Shown here piece after piece: positions 17,203-25,176 of a stretch of DNA of 64,000 bases. This DNA is from JAGVIE01 sp964520905 (lineage in GTDB: Bacteria > Bacteroidota > Ignavibacteria > UBA10030 > SZUA-254): assembly GCA_964520905.1 (NCBI GenBank), contig CAZFQL010000008.1, positions 1 through 64,000 of the forward strand, read 5' to 3'. The translations under genes were made by a program, and so were the position numbers. The notes beneath the pieces were generated by a model that was not told the DNA's origin, did no database searches, and saw nothing but the letters and a program-made list of their open reading frames with translations. Numbering within the stretch: the stretch's first letter is position 1; each line of letters begins with the position of its first letter.

Positions 17203-18317
17203 TCATCAGAAAGTATTTTAGAGATTTGAGAGAGTAATTTTTGGTTGGTTGGAAATCTGTCGATTGCTTTCAGCAGGGTGAGCATCGCCTCTCTGGGTTT
17301 CTTGCGATGAAGTGCACGCCGCAATGCTTGATACTGATTCGTCTCTGCACCGAAGAGCAATTCCTCGCGGCGCGTTCCGGAAGCGGGAATATTGATTGCC
17401 GGAAAAATTCTTTGATCTGCGAGGTCGCGATCAAGAACCAACTCCATATTGCCTGTTCCTTTGAATTCCTGAAATATCAGTTCATCCATCCGGGAGTTTG
17501 TTTCAACGAGCGCGGTGGCAATTATGGTCAGTGAGCCGGCATCTTCAAAAGCGCGTGCGGAACCGAATATTTTTTTCGGGATTTCCAACGCGCGTATATC
17601 TACACCGCCCGACATAGTCCGGCCGCTGCTTCGCTGAACGGCATTAAATGCCCTGCCCATTCTTGTCAGTGAATCGAGCAGTAGAACGACATCTTTCCCG
17701 CATTCAACTTTTCGCTTTGCGTATTCCAATACGAGTCTTGCAATTCGTACATGGCTCTCCCTGTCGCTGTCGTTAGAACTTGCAAACACTTCGCCTTTAA
17801 TCGACCGCCGCATATCGGTAACTTCCTCCGGACGCTCATCCACGAGAAGTACTATAAGATTGATCTCCGGATGATTCGTACTTATGGCATGGGCGAGCTG
17901 CTGCATCAACATTGTCTTACCGGCTTTCGGAGGAGACACGATCAGCGCCCGCTGACCTTTTCCGATCGGACAAAGTAAATCTACTACTCTCATTGAAGTA
18001 TCCGAATGACCGGTAGTTAAATTAATCCTCTCGATCGGATCGATGGCAGTGCGGCGCGAAAACTCTTCATTTTTTTTCCATTTTTCCGGATGAAGTCCAT
18101 TAATAGTGCGAATCGATGCGATTTCCTGCATCCCGCGGTGACCTTTTTTTATTGTGCACGAAACTAAGCAAGCCTCACGCAGTCTGTATTCTGTTATCAT
18201 ATGGGAAGCAACACGCGGATCATCCGGCTGGCGGTCTACCTCGAGCGATAACTTTCTAAGGCTTCCCCCATGTTTACCTTCAATTTCTAATATACCTGAA
18301 TAAGTGTTCTCTGTCAT
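17199..18317 (-). CDS. Transcription termination factor Rho, short paralogue
   Basis: I start at the ATG at 18317 (MTENTYSGILEIEG...), giving 372 residues; the longer frame upstream is not Rho-like. It lacks the usual N-terminal Rho_N helical domain. The cold-shock RNA-binding domain is present but degenerate: the FGFLR motif region reads GGSLRKL. The ATPase core is well preserved: Walker A SPPKAGKTMLMQQLA, VVLLLDSLTRMGRAFN, and GSLTIIATALVETNSRMDE with EFKGTGNMEL. It should form the hexameric RNA helicase ring, but RNA recognition may differ from the main Rho, which must be encoded elsewhere if this is a second copy. Divergent from the deacetylase-like gene; 135 bases between them hold both promoters. 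Confidence 0.85.
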   Translation of the reverse strand: MTENTYSGILEIEGKHGGSLRKLSLEVDRQPDDPRVASHMITEYRLREACLVSCTIKKGHRGMQEIASIRTINGLHPEKWKKNEEFSRRTAIDPIERINLTTGHSDTSMRVVDLLCPIGKGQRALIVSPPKAGKTMLMQQLAHAISTNHPEINLIVLLVDERPEEVTDMRRSIKGEVFASSNDSDRESHVRIARLVLEYAKRKVECGKDVVLLLDSLTRMGRAFNAVQRSSGRTMSGGVDIRALEIPKKIFGSARAFEDAGSLTIIATALVETNSRMDELIFQEFKGTGNMELVLDRDLADQRIFPAINIPASGTRREELLFGAETNQYQALRRALHRKKPREAMLTLLKAIDRFPTNQKLLSQISKILSDE

Positions 18318-18452
18318 GCAAGATTTTGATGAAATGATAAAATGTCGATACTCAATATAGAAACTCAGCGGGTTATAATCAACACCCGACCTAACTTGAA
18401 GCTGATGAAAACTATTCTTATCTTTTGCAATATTCATTATGATAGATCGACT

Positions 18453-19397
18453 ATGACATCCAAAACAGGATTTGTTTATCACGATAGTTTTCTTAAGCAC
18501 GATACAGGCGCAGGGCATCCAGAACGTCCCGGGAGACTGCAATCGATTACAAATCATCTTAAGGAAATCAAACTCTGGCAGCAGCTTCAACATATGCTCA
18601 TAGATGAGGCGCCCGAAGAATGGCTATTACAAGTACACTCGTTAGAACATATAAGATTTCTGAAGCATGCGTGTTCACAGGGGATGATGACTCTGGACGG
18701 CGGCGACACCCATGCATCCAAAGAATCATACGATGTCGCTTTGCTTGCGGTAGGCGGTGTGCTCGCGGCTACCGATGCAGTCATGAACGGATTATTGCAA
18801 AATGCTTTTTGTGCAGTGCGTCCGCCCGGTCATCACGCGGAACGCGACAAGGTGATGGGATTTTGTCTTTTGAACAATATAGCTGTTGCCGCACGTTATG
18901 CACAACTGAAATTTCGCGCCGAACGTGTTGCGATTATCGATTGGGACGTTCACCACGGCAACGGAACCCAGCACATATTTTACAATGATAAATCAGTATT
19001 ATATATGAGCACACACCAGTACCCTTTTTATCCAAACACGGGTAGCAGGGGTGAACGAGGCGCAGGTGATGGAAAAGGTTATACGCTGAACATTCCCATG
19101 TTTGCTGGCGCGGGGGAAGAAGAATTTATCGAAGCATTTACAGAAGAGATCATTCCCTCACTCGAGAACTTTCATCCGGATCTAATTTTAATTTCTGCCG
19201 GATTCGATGCACACCGCGACGACCCCTTAGCCAATCTTGAATTGACAGAGGAATCATTCGGGAAATTGACATCGATGGTTGCGGAAACTGCAGCTAAAGT
19301 CTGCAATGGACGGATTGTTTCCATTCTTGAAGGAGGTTACAGTCTGACCGCACTTCCTCGAAGCGTGGAAGCTCACCTCAGAGCAATGATGGCTTGA
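18453..19397 (+). CDS. Histone deacetylase / acetylpolyamine amidohydrolase family
   Basis: Start at the ATG at 18453 (MTSKTGFVYHDSF), giving 314 residues; the upstream extension is poor. Motifs of the Zn-dependent deacetylase superfamily are complete: GHPERPGRLQSI, RPPGHHAERD with the catalytic His pair, AIIDWDVHHGNGTQ with Asp and His zinc ligands, SAGFDAHRDDPLA with the third ligand Asp, and the ILEGGYSL end. Bacterial members remove acetyl groups from polyamines, acetoin-pathway proteins or other amides; which applies here is unknown. It is followed 52 bases later by a cyclase-like gene on the same strand. Confidence 0.88.
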   Translation: MTSKTGFVYHDSFLKHDTGAGHPERPGRLQSITNHLKEIKLWQQLQHMLIDEAPEEWLLQVHSLEHIRFLKHACSQGMMTLDGGDTHASKESYDVALLAVGGVLAATDAVMNGLLQNAFCAVRPPGHHAERDKVMGFCLLNNIAVAARYAQLKFRAERVAIIDWDVHHGNGTQHIFYNDKSVLYMSTHQYPFYPNTGSRGERGAGDGKGYTLNIPMFAGAGEEEFIEAFTEEIIPSLENFHPDLILISAGFDAHRDDPLANLELTEESFGKLTSMVAETAAKVCNGRIVSILEGGYSLTALPRSVEAHLRAMMA

Positions 19398-19449
19398 CTT
19401 TCTATGACGAGTTAGGTACTATTATACTGAACAATCGAATAGGATATAG

Positions 19450-20457
19450 ATGCAAAACGGTGCAAAAAAAAGCTCTCCTCAAATTCTAATTCTTATTTCC
19501 ATTTCAAGAACGGCCCGTGCGCTGAGTATAATCTCGCTAATTGTTATGCTTGTGTTCATCGCCCCGCTCATTTTGCATTATATGGAAGACGCCTCGTCTT
19601 ATCGCTTCATTCGAACTATACTGGATGTCGACCGCACGATAATTCTTACCGTGAAAGAGAACATTCCCACAAAGATAGGCGGGAAGGATATGTCCCGTTG
19701 GATCATAATAATCGGTATGTTCATCCTAAGCGGAACATTCAGGCGGATGAGTGAGCGGTTCAAGGACAGGGCGGAATATTACAGATACAAATTCAATATT
19801 GAGATGTGGAAGAAACAGATGAATCTTTCCGATAGCGCGGTGGTTCTCACTCCGCTAAACCAGAAACTCGAGCTATTGAAATCGGCAAAGAAGAAAGACC
19901 GTGAGCAGCTCATCAAAGAATTTATTGAAACAAAGAAAAAGTTGGATGAGATGGGAAGAGACCTCGCATTTCTCGCAATCGATATAGTCGATTCAACCGG
20001 TATGAAGCAGGACGAAGAAAAAGCTGTCATCGAGCACGACTTCAAAGAGTACAAGCGGTTTGTAGAAAGGACGTTCGTGACATTCGGATGTATTAAATCG
20101 ACGTGGACGCCTGATGGAGTGATGAGCTGTTTTACATCGGTTGATGCCGCAGTCAGAGCCGCCCGTGAAGTAATAAACGGACTGGTAGAATTCAACAAGA
20201 CTGTAAAATCGATGCGGCGTGATTTTATGGTGAGATGCGGTGTGAACTCCGGTTTTGTTTATTTTGATGAATCGGTTCCACTTGAGGAAATTAGCGACAG
20301 GGTAATCGATATTGCCGGACATATGCAAAAAAACGCACAGCCAAATACAGTATGCGTTGCTAAACCTACTATTGAGCCGTTGAACGACCGTATCGGTTTT
20401 GAACCGGCAAATCGTTTTGTCGACGGGTACGAAGTTTACGAATGGAAGAAAACCTGA
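19450..20457 (+). CDS. Membrane-anchored class III nucleotidyl cyclase-like protein
   Basis: Product of 335 residues: two hydrophobic segments (about 26-45 and 78-95), a charged coiled-coil-like linker, then a cyclase homology domain (about 180-335). The first metal Asp is in FLAIDIVDST and the second in TPDGVMSCF. RCGVNSGFVYFDE is the usual strand. The transition-state Asn and Arg pair is not evident: the region expected to read N-x3-R is VIDIAGHMQKNA. It may thus be catalytically weak or inactive, or use a variant site. It ends immediately beside cysS, which converges (no spacer between the stops). Confidence 0.72.
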   Translation: MQNGAKKSSPQILILISISRTARALSIISLIVMLVFIAPLILHYMEDASSYRFIRTILDVDRTIILTVKENIPTKIGGKDMSRWIIIIGMFILSGTFRRMSERFKDRAEYYRYKFNIEMWKKQMNLSDSAVVLTPLNQKLELLKSAKKKDREQLIKEFIETKKKLDEMGRDLAFLAIDIVDSTGMKQDEEKAVIEHDFKEYKRFVERTFVTFGCIKSTWTPDGVMSCFTSVDAAVRAAREVINGLVEFNKTVKSMRRDFMVRCGVNSGFVYFDESVPLEEISDRVIDIAGHMQKNAQPNTVCVAKPTIEPLNDRIGFEPANRFVDGYEVYEWKKT

Positions 20458-21927
20458 TCAGCCGCCGCGCCGCCAGATAGTGCCATCTTTCTTATCTTCT
20501 ATGATAATTCCAAGCTTCGCCAAACCATCTCTAATCTTATCGGACATTGCCCACAACTTTTGCACGCGGGCTTCGGCTCGAAGCTCGATGATAAACTGAA
20601 TCAGATCATTTTCACTCACACCTGTTGAGGATTGAGCTTCAACATGCGCCGGTATAATGCCCAGCACCATACCGCCCAACTCGTTATATAATGCATCTAC
20701 ATTCTGCAAAATTTTTATATCTATTTTACCACTTGCCAGAATCGTATTCACCTCACGATTAAGATCGAATAAAATACCTATTGCCTGCGGTGTGTTGAAA
20801 TCATCATCCATCGCTTCGAGAAATGCTTTTTTAAATCCAACGAGATCGATGAAACCTGAATCTTGTGTATCAATCCTCATATCTTCCGATTTTCTTATCT
20901 TCCCAACTTCCTCTCTCAGATTCCTTACCGTATTAAATAACTTTTCCAATCCCTTCGACGCCCCCTCCAACGCTTCGTCAGTGAAATCGAGTGTGCTTCT
21001 ATAATGACTTTGGAGAATGAAGAACCTCACGACGAGCGGCGAGTACTTCTTGAAAGCATCTTTCAAATTGATGACATTGCCGAGCGACTTACCCATCTTT
21101 TGTCCGCCGACCGTGACCATGTTGTTGTGAATCCAGTACTTCACAAATTGTTTTCCTGTCGCGCATTCGCTCTGGGCTATCTCGCACTCATGATGGGGGA
21201 ATTGATTTTCCATTCCGCCGCCGTGAATGTCAAATGTATCACCTAAATATTTCATCGACATTGCGGAACATTCCAAATGCCAGCCGGGAAAACCCATTCC
21301 CCACGGACTTTGCCACTGCATGATGTGTCCTGCTTCCGCTTTTTTCCACAAAGCGAAATCGGCGGGATGTTTCTTTTCGGGATTCACCTCAACACGAGCG
21401 CCGGCTTCCATCTCATCAAGCGGACGATGAGAAAGCTTACCATACTCTTTGAATTTTGTTACATCAAAATATACCGAGCCGTTCTTCTCGTACGCAAATC
21501 CCTTCTTCATCAAAGCTTGAGCAATCTCAATTTGTTCAATTATATGTCCGGTTGCCCGCGGTGAAATATCCGGGCGAACTACATCGAGTGCATCCATATC
21601 CTCGAAGTAACTGCGGGTATACATTTCAACAACCTGCATTGGGTGGATACGGTCTTTCTTTGATTGCTTCTCGATTTTGTCTTCACCCTCATCGGCATCG
21701 TCAGTAAGATGGCCGACATCCGTGATATTCTGAACATACAGGGTTTTATAGCCGAGATAGCGAAGGTAACGGACAATCACATCAAAAGAGACGTAGCTCT
21801 TGGCATGACCGATGTGTGAGTGGCCATAGACCGTTGGTCCGCAAACATAAATCCCAACTCTGCCTTCAACAAGCGGTGTGAATGCTTCTTTCCGTCGTGT
21901 GAGTGTGTTGTAAAGTTTTAGAGCCAT
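20458..21927 (-). CDS. cysS: Cysteinyl-tRNA synthetase
   Basis: Product of 489 residues, a normal length. It has the class I signatures GHSHIGH (HIGH motif, residues 36-41 region) and KMGKSLGN (KMSKS motif, about residue 275). The zinc ligands are present: C29 of VCGPTVYG and the LECSAMS...PHHECEIAQSE region. It charges tRNA-Cys in the cytosol. The C-terminal part (about 350-489) is the helical anticodon-binding domain (DFNTPQAIGILFDL). The downstream end abuts the cyclase-like gene. The nucleotidyltransferase gene precedes it by 15 bases on the same strand. Confidence 0.97.
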   Translation of the reverse strand: MALKLYNTLTRRKEAFTPLVEGRVGIYVCGPTVYGHSHIGHAKSYVSFDVIVRYLRYLGYKTLYVQNITDVGHLTDDADEGEDKIEKQSKKDRIHPMQVVEMYTRSYFEDMDALDVVRPDISPRATGHIIEQIEIAQALMKKGFAYEKNGSVYFDVTKFKEYGKLSHRPLDEMEAGARVEVNPEKKHPADFALWKKAEAGHIMQWQSPWGMGFPGWHLECSAMSMKYLGDTFDIHGGGMENQFPHHECEIAQSECATGKQFVKYWIHNNMVTVGGQKMGKSLGNVINLKDAFKKYSPLVVRFFILQSHYRSTLDFTDEALEGASKGLEKLFNTVRNLREEVGKIRKSEDMRIDTQDSGFIDLVGFKKAFLEAMDDDFNTPQAIGILFDLNREVNTILASGKIDIKILQNVDALYNELGGMVLGIIPAHVEAQSSTGVSENDLIQFIIELRAEARVQKLWAMSDKIRDGLAKLGIIIEDKKDGTIWRRGG

Positions 21928-21942
21928 TTAATTCTTAGATTA

Positions 21943-22383
21943 TTATTTCAAATTTTCTAAATCGTCGATATCTTTAGGTCGTCCGACAATTCTCTTATTT
22001 ATTTTGAGATGATCAAGCTGGATGAAATTCATTTTTAGATCGTCAATCATCGTTTCATTTTTTACTGCAAAACATTCATCGAACGTGAGTCCATCGACAG
22101 TTGTGACGATATCGATTCTAACCGGTGGATAGCCCAACTGGATTATTTTATATTCAGTTGAAAAATCCTTCTCACTCAGATCAGCTGTGCCGAAACCAAA
22201 GCTACGCAATACATTCATCACTTTGCGTGCGTTTCCCGACGAAGGTTTTATCCACACATCGAGGTCGCCCGTCAATCGCGGATAACCGTAGAGAGCTACA
22301 GCGTAGCCGCCAATGATCAAATACTCAACTTGGCTTTCGTTCAATAACCTTACAAACTCTCTGAAGTCTTCTTGGAATTTCAT
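21943..22383 (-). CDS. Nucleotidyltransferase-fold protein (toxin-antitoxin-like)
   Basis: Product of 146 residues. EYLIIGGYAVALYGYPRLTGDLDVWI carries the GG...G-D-x-D pattern of minimal nucleotidyltransferases of the DUF6036/AbiEii-related type, and RIDIVTTVDGL the third acidic residue. Such proteins modify targets such as tRNA ends or partner proteins; the specific activity is unknown. The gene overlaps by 59 bases the small gene upstream (22325-22516), a two-gene layout found often for this family. It precedes cysS. Confidence 0.7.
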   Translation of the reverse strand: MKFQEDFREFVRLLNESQVEYLIIGGYAVALYGYPRLTGDLDVWIKPSSGNARKVMNVLRSFGFGTADLSEKDFSTEYKIIQLGYPPVRIDIVTTVDGLTFDECFAVKNETMIDDLKMNFIQLDHLKINKRIVGRPKDIDDLENLK

Positions 22384-22516
22384 CGTGTAAATCTAGATAT
22401 TGTTCGAGTAATAATTTAACAGCGGCTAAGCGTTCTTCCTGTGAACGGCTTAACCAATAATTCAAATCGTTTGTTCGCTGATGTAAATCTAATTTTCTGA
22501 TTACCGTTTTATCCAT
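22325..22516 (-). CDS. Small protein paired with nucleotidyltransferase
   Basis: Product of 63 residues, highly charged and helical (DLNYWLSRSQEERLAAVKLL). The phrase YWLSRSQEERLAAV is typical of short ORFs located just before minimal nucleotidyltransferases, presumably the regulatory or antitoxin partner. Its 3' end overlaps the start of the nucleotidyltransferase by 59 bases in another frame, so translational coupling is likely. No fold motif can be named. Confidence 0.6.
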   Translation of the reverse strand: MDKTVIRKLDLHQRTNDLNYWLSRSQEERLAAVKLLLEQYLDLHDEIPRRLQRVCKVIERKPS

Positions 22517-22541
22517 AGAATCTAACTTTTACGGGAGTATT

Positions 22542-22772
22542 TCACAAACTAAAATTAGCATGAATAGGCACAGTGATTTCACCATTCTTTTTTGAACTTC
22601 TCTTCTTGAAGTTCAATATTGAGAATCCCACAATCTTCTTTGTCTTCGGACTGATGCGAACAAAAAAATCATCTGAAATCTCATTTGAGATTGCCTTCAC
22701 AGGTTTCCCAATAGAAATATCAAGCACATCTCCGACCTGATCGTAAGTAAAGTTCAAGTTTTTCGTTTCCAT
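22542..22772 (-). CDS. DUF2283 family small protein
   Basis: Product of 76 residues. The strand pattern YDQVGDVLDISIGKP, then ISDDFFVRISPKTKKIVGFSILNF, matches DUF2283, small proteins usually lying next to a toxin-like DUF4258 or PBECR-type partner. Here the upstream neighbour (22754-23030) looks like a broken form of such a partner. The gene has a GGAG site 8 bases before its ATG. Function unknown, antitoxin-like by context. Confidence 0.68.
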   Translation of the reverse strand: METKNLNFTYDQVGDVLDISIGKPVKAISNEISDDFFVRISPKTKKIVGFSILNFKKRSSKKNGEITVPIHANFSL

Positions 22773-23030
22773 AATTCATCTCCAGCTTTTATATAATCTG
22801 TTACGTAAGCAGTAACGATAAAATTCCTTTTATTGGTCTTAACAATCACAAGTATATATTTACCTCCTAATATAGTTGGATAAAACCTATAATACAATCG
22901 AACAGATTTATCCGTTATACTCATCTTGTAAATCTAAAAGTTCAGGATGCTGTTGACATACATGCAACCAACGTTCCTTTGGAATTTCGATTACTCTTCC
23001 AAAGATATCCTGAACGTAAACCGTTTTCAT
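22754..23030 (-). pseudogene. Broken PBECR/DUF4258-like small gene (two overlapping frames)
   Basis: Two short frames together look like one toxin-like protein. Frame 1 (23030-22908, 40 residues) begins MKTVYVQDIFGRVIEIPKER and runs to CQQHPELLDLQDEYNG then stops; its ATG overlaps the S9 peptidase stop (ATGA). Frame 2 (22924-22754, 56 residues) carries SVRLYYRFYPTILGGKYILV then FIVTAYVTDYIKAGDELW. HPE and TAY are hallmarks I associate with the PBECR/DUF4258 nuclease-like families that pair with DUF2283. The part between HPEL and the YYR strand is too short and out of frame, so a deletion with frameshift is inferred. Two separate functional peptides remain possible. Confidence 0.5.
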
Positions 23031-25171
23031 TTCAAGATTCCATATTGATTTATAATATAGGCATAATCGAAGGCAATTTCCTTCAGCCGATCATATCTGC
23101 CCGATGCGCCGCCATGACCCGCGCCCATATTAACCTTGAGCAAGACGATGTTGTTGTCTGTTTTCGTTGCCCTGAGTTTGGCTGCCCACTTCGTTCCTTC
23201 CCAATAATTGACGCGCGGATCGTTGAATCCAACCTTCACAAGAATATTCGGATAGTTTACCGCTTTCACATTCACGTAGGGATCGTACGATTTCATATAA
23301 TCGTAATAGACCTTCTCGTTCGGATTGCCCCACTCGAGATATTCCTGTGCTGTGTACATAAGACCGGCATCGAGCATAGTATTCAGCGCATCGACGAATG
23401 GAACCGATGCAATCACCGCTTTGAATAAATCCGGCCGCATTGTCGTTACCGCGCCCATCAACAATCCGCCTGCGCTCCCTCCTGAAATTGTCAGCTTTTC
23501 TTTACTTGTATATTTTTGTTTGATGAGATGTTCAGCACATGCTATGAAATCGGTGAAAGTATTTTTCTTATTCAACAATTTACCGTCATCGTACCACTCA
23601 CGCCCCATATCGCCGCCGCCGCGAACGTGCGCTAATGCCACTATCATTCCGCGATTGAGGTAACTCACCCGGCTCGAACTGAACGTCGGCTGTGTAGGAG
23701 ATCCGTATGCGCCGTACCCGGTCAGGTGAAGAGGCACGGTGCCGTCTTTTATAACACCCTTTTTATAAACGAGTGAGATAGGAACTTCCATCCCATCATC
23801 AGCTTTTGCAAAAATTCTTTCTGAATGATACTGTGAAGGATCATAACCGCCGAGAACTTCCTGTTGTTTAATAAGTTTTCTCTCCTTAGTCTCCAGATTA
23901 TAATCAAAGATAGATGCAGGTTGAGTAAGCGACTGATAGCTGAAGCGGAAAATGTTTGTATCGAATACTCTATTGACGTTAGCATAAGCAGTGTACACCG
24001 GATCGGGGAATTCTATAAAATGACCCCTATCGTTACGCAGGTCTATGACCCTCATCTTCTGTAAACCTCTATCGCGCTCATATACAATCGTGTGATTGGC
24101 GAAGAAATCAGCGCCTTCGAGCGTGACATTCTTCCGGCATGGGATTATCTCTTCCCAATTATTTTCGGTTGGATCGGCGATTGGGGCACGCACAAGCATG
24201 AATGTCGTTGCATCTTTATTCGTGCGTATGTAAAAGTAATCTCCCCATTGATCGACGCTGTATTCATGATCGGGCTGTCGCGGTATAATCACTTTAAACT
24301 CCGCAGTAGGGTCTGATGCGTTAACATACCGCCACTCAGTGGAATTAAAAGCATTCGATACCATAAATATATACTTATTGTTTCTTGTACGATCAATTCC
24401 AACCGTGTACAACGCATCTTTTTCTTCATATACTAACCGGTCTTCGGAAGATTTTGTACCCAGAGTATGACGATAAACTCTGTACGGCCGTTTCGCTGAG
24501 TCCTCCATCGTATAGAAGATCGTTTTATTATCCATCACCCATGTAAGACTTTGCGTGTTCTCAACTCTATCGCTCAGAATATTGCCATCCGCCAAATTCT
24601 TCACATTGAGTATGTAATTTTCAGAACCGTTGGTATCGACTGAGAATGCAAGAAGATTTCCATCCGTACTGATATCCATCTGCGCTGTACGATAGAAGCG
24701 ATAGCCTTTCGACATTTCGTTCTGATCGAAATATATTTCTTCATTTGCATCGGTACTACCTTTTTTTCGGCAGAAGATGGGATACTGCTTCTCTTTCTCA
24801 GTTCGTGTATAATAAAAGTATTCTCCATCGCGGTACGGCGGATCCTGATCCGTTTCCTTTATACGCCGAATCATTTCGTTGTAAAGCGTTTCCTGAAGCG
24901 CTTCCGTCGGTTTCATGATCGCATCGGTGTAAGCATTTTCCGCTTTCAAATATTCGATAACCTCGGGATTTGTTCGGCTCACATCTCTCAGCCAATAGTA
25001 ATTATCCACCCGAATATCTTCATGCAGTGTATCGTATTTCGAAATTATCTTAGCAACTGGGGCTCTTGGTAAAACCTGTTGAGCATCCACCCCGACAACA
25101 AATACAGCTATAAAAGCAAAAATGTATTTTATTATAAAGTTCTTGTTTTGATATTTTTTCACTGTTAACAC
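23027..25171 (-). CDS. Prolyl oligopeptidase family (S9A, oligopeptidase B-like) serine peptidase, exported
   Basis: Product of 714 residues. A probable signal peptide or anchor (about residues 13-30, FIIKYIFAFIAVFVVGVDAQ) precedes the beta-propeller domain and the alpha/beta-hydrolase domain. The catalytic Ser is in SGGSAGGLLMG (about 566), the Asp in GFNDPRVNYWEG and the His in MGAGHGGASGRYD (about 687). VALAHVRGGGDMGREWYDDG is typical of oligopeptidase B and relatives. It cleaves short peptides, possibly in the periplasm. recN lies 5 bases upstream, and the next small gene overlaps its stop, so it sits in a long minus-strand transcript. Confidence 0.93.
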   Translation of the reverse strand: MLTVKKYQNKNFIIKYIFAFIAVFVVGVDAQQVLPRAPVAKIISKYDTLHEDIRVDNYYWLRDVSRTNPEVIEYLKAENAYTDAIMKPTEALQETLYNEMIRRIKETDQDPPYRDGEYFYYTRTEKEKQYPIFCRKKGSTDANEEIYFDQNEMSKGYRFYRTAQMDISTDGNLLAFSVDTNGSENYILNVKNLADGNILSDRVENTQSLTWVMDNKTIFYTMEDSAKRPYRVYRHTLGTKSSEDRLVYEEKDALYTVGIDRTRNNKYIFMVSNAFNSTEWRYVNASDPTAEFKVIIPRQPDHEYSVDQWGDYFYIRTNKDATTFMLVRAPIADPTENNWEEIIPCRKNVTLEGADFFANHTIVYERDRGLQKMRVIDLRNDRGHFIEFPDPVYTAYANVNRVFDTNIFRFSYQSLTQPASIFDYNLETKERKLIKQQEVLGGYDPSQYHSERIFAKADDGMEVPISLVYKKGVIKDGTVPLHLTGYGAYGSPTQPTFSSSRVSYLNRGMIVALAHVRGGGDMGREWYDDGKLLNKKNTFTDFIACAEHLIKQKYTSKEKLTISGGSAGGLLMGAVTTMRPDLFKAVIASVPFVDALNTMLDAGLMYTAQEYLEWGNPNEKVYYDYMKSYDPYVNVKAVNYPNILVKVGFNDPRVNYWEGTKWAAKLRATKTDNNIVLLKVNMGAGHGGASGRYDRLKEIAFDYAYIINQYGILK

Positions 25172-25176
25172 CTTCT

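Noticed and set aside
18342..18452. 37-codon N-terminal extension of the deacetylase-like gene
   Set aside because: The extension overlaps the divergent promoter region and is not protein-like; the ATG at 18453 begins the family homology.
18318..18593. 92-codon N-terminal extension of the Rho-like gene
   Set aside because: It is antisense to the deacetylase-like start and not Rho_N-like; the ATG at 18317 fits better.
22979..23428. 149-residue plus-strand ORF
   Set aside because: It is entirely antisense to the S9 peptidase, whose catalytic motifs are clear; composition is that of a shadow frame.
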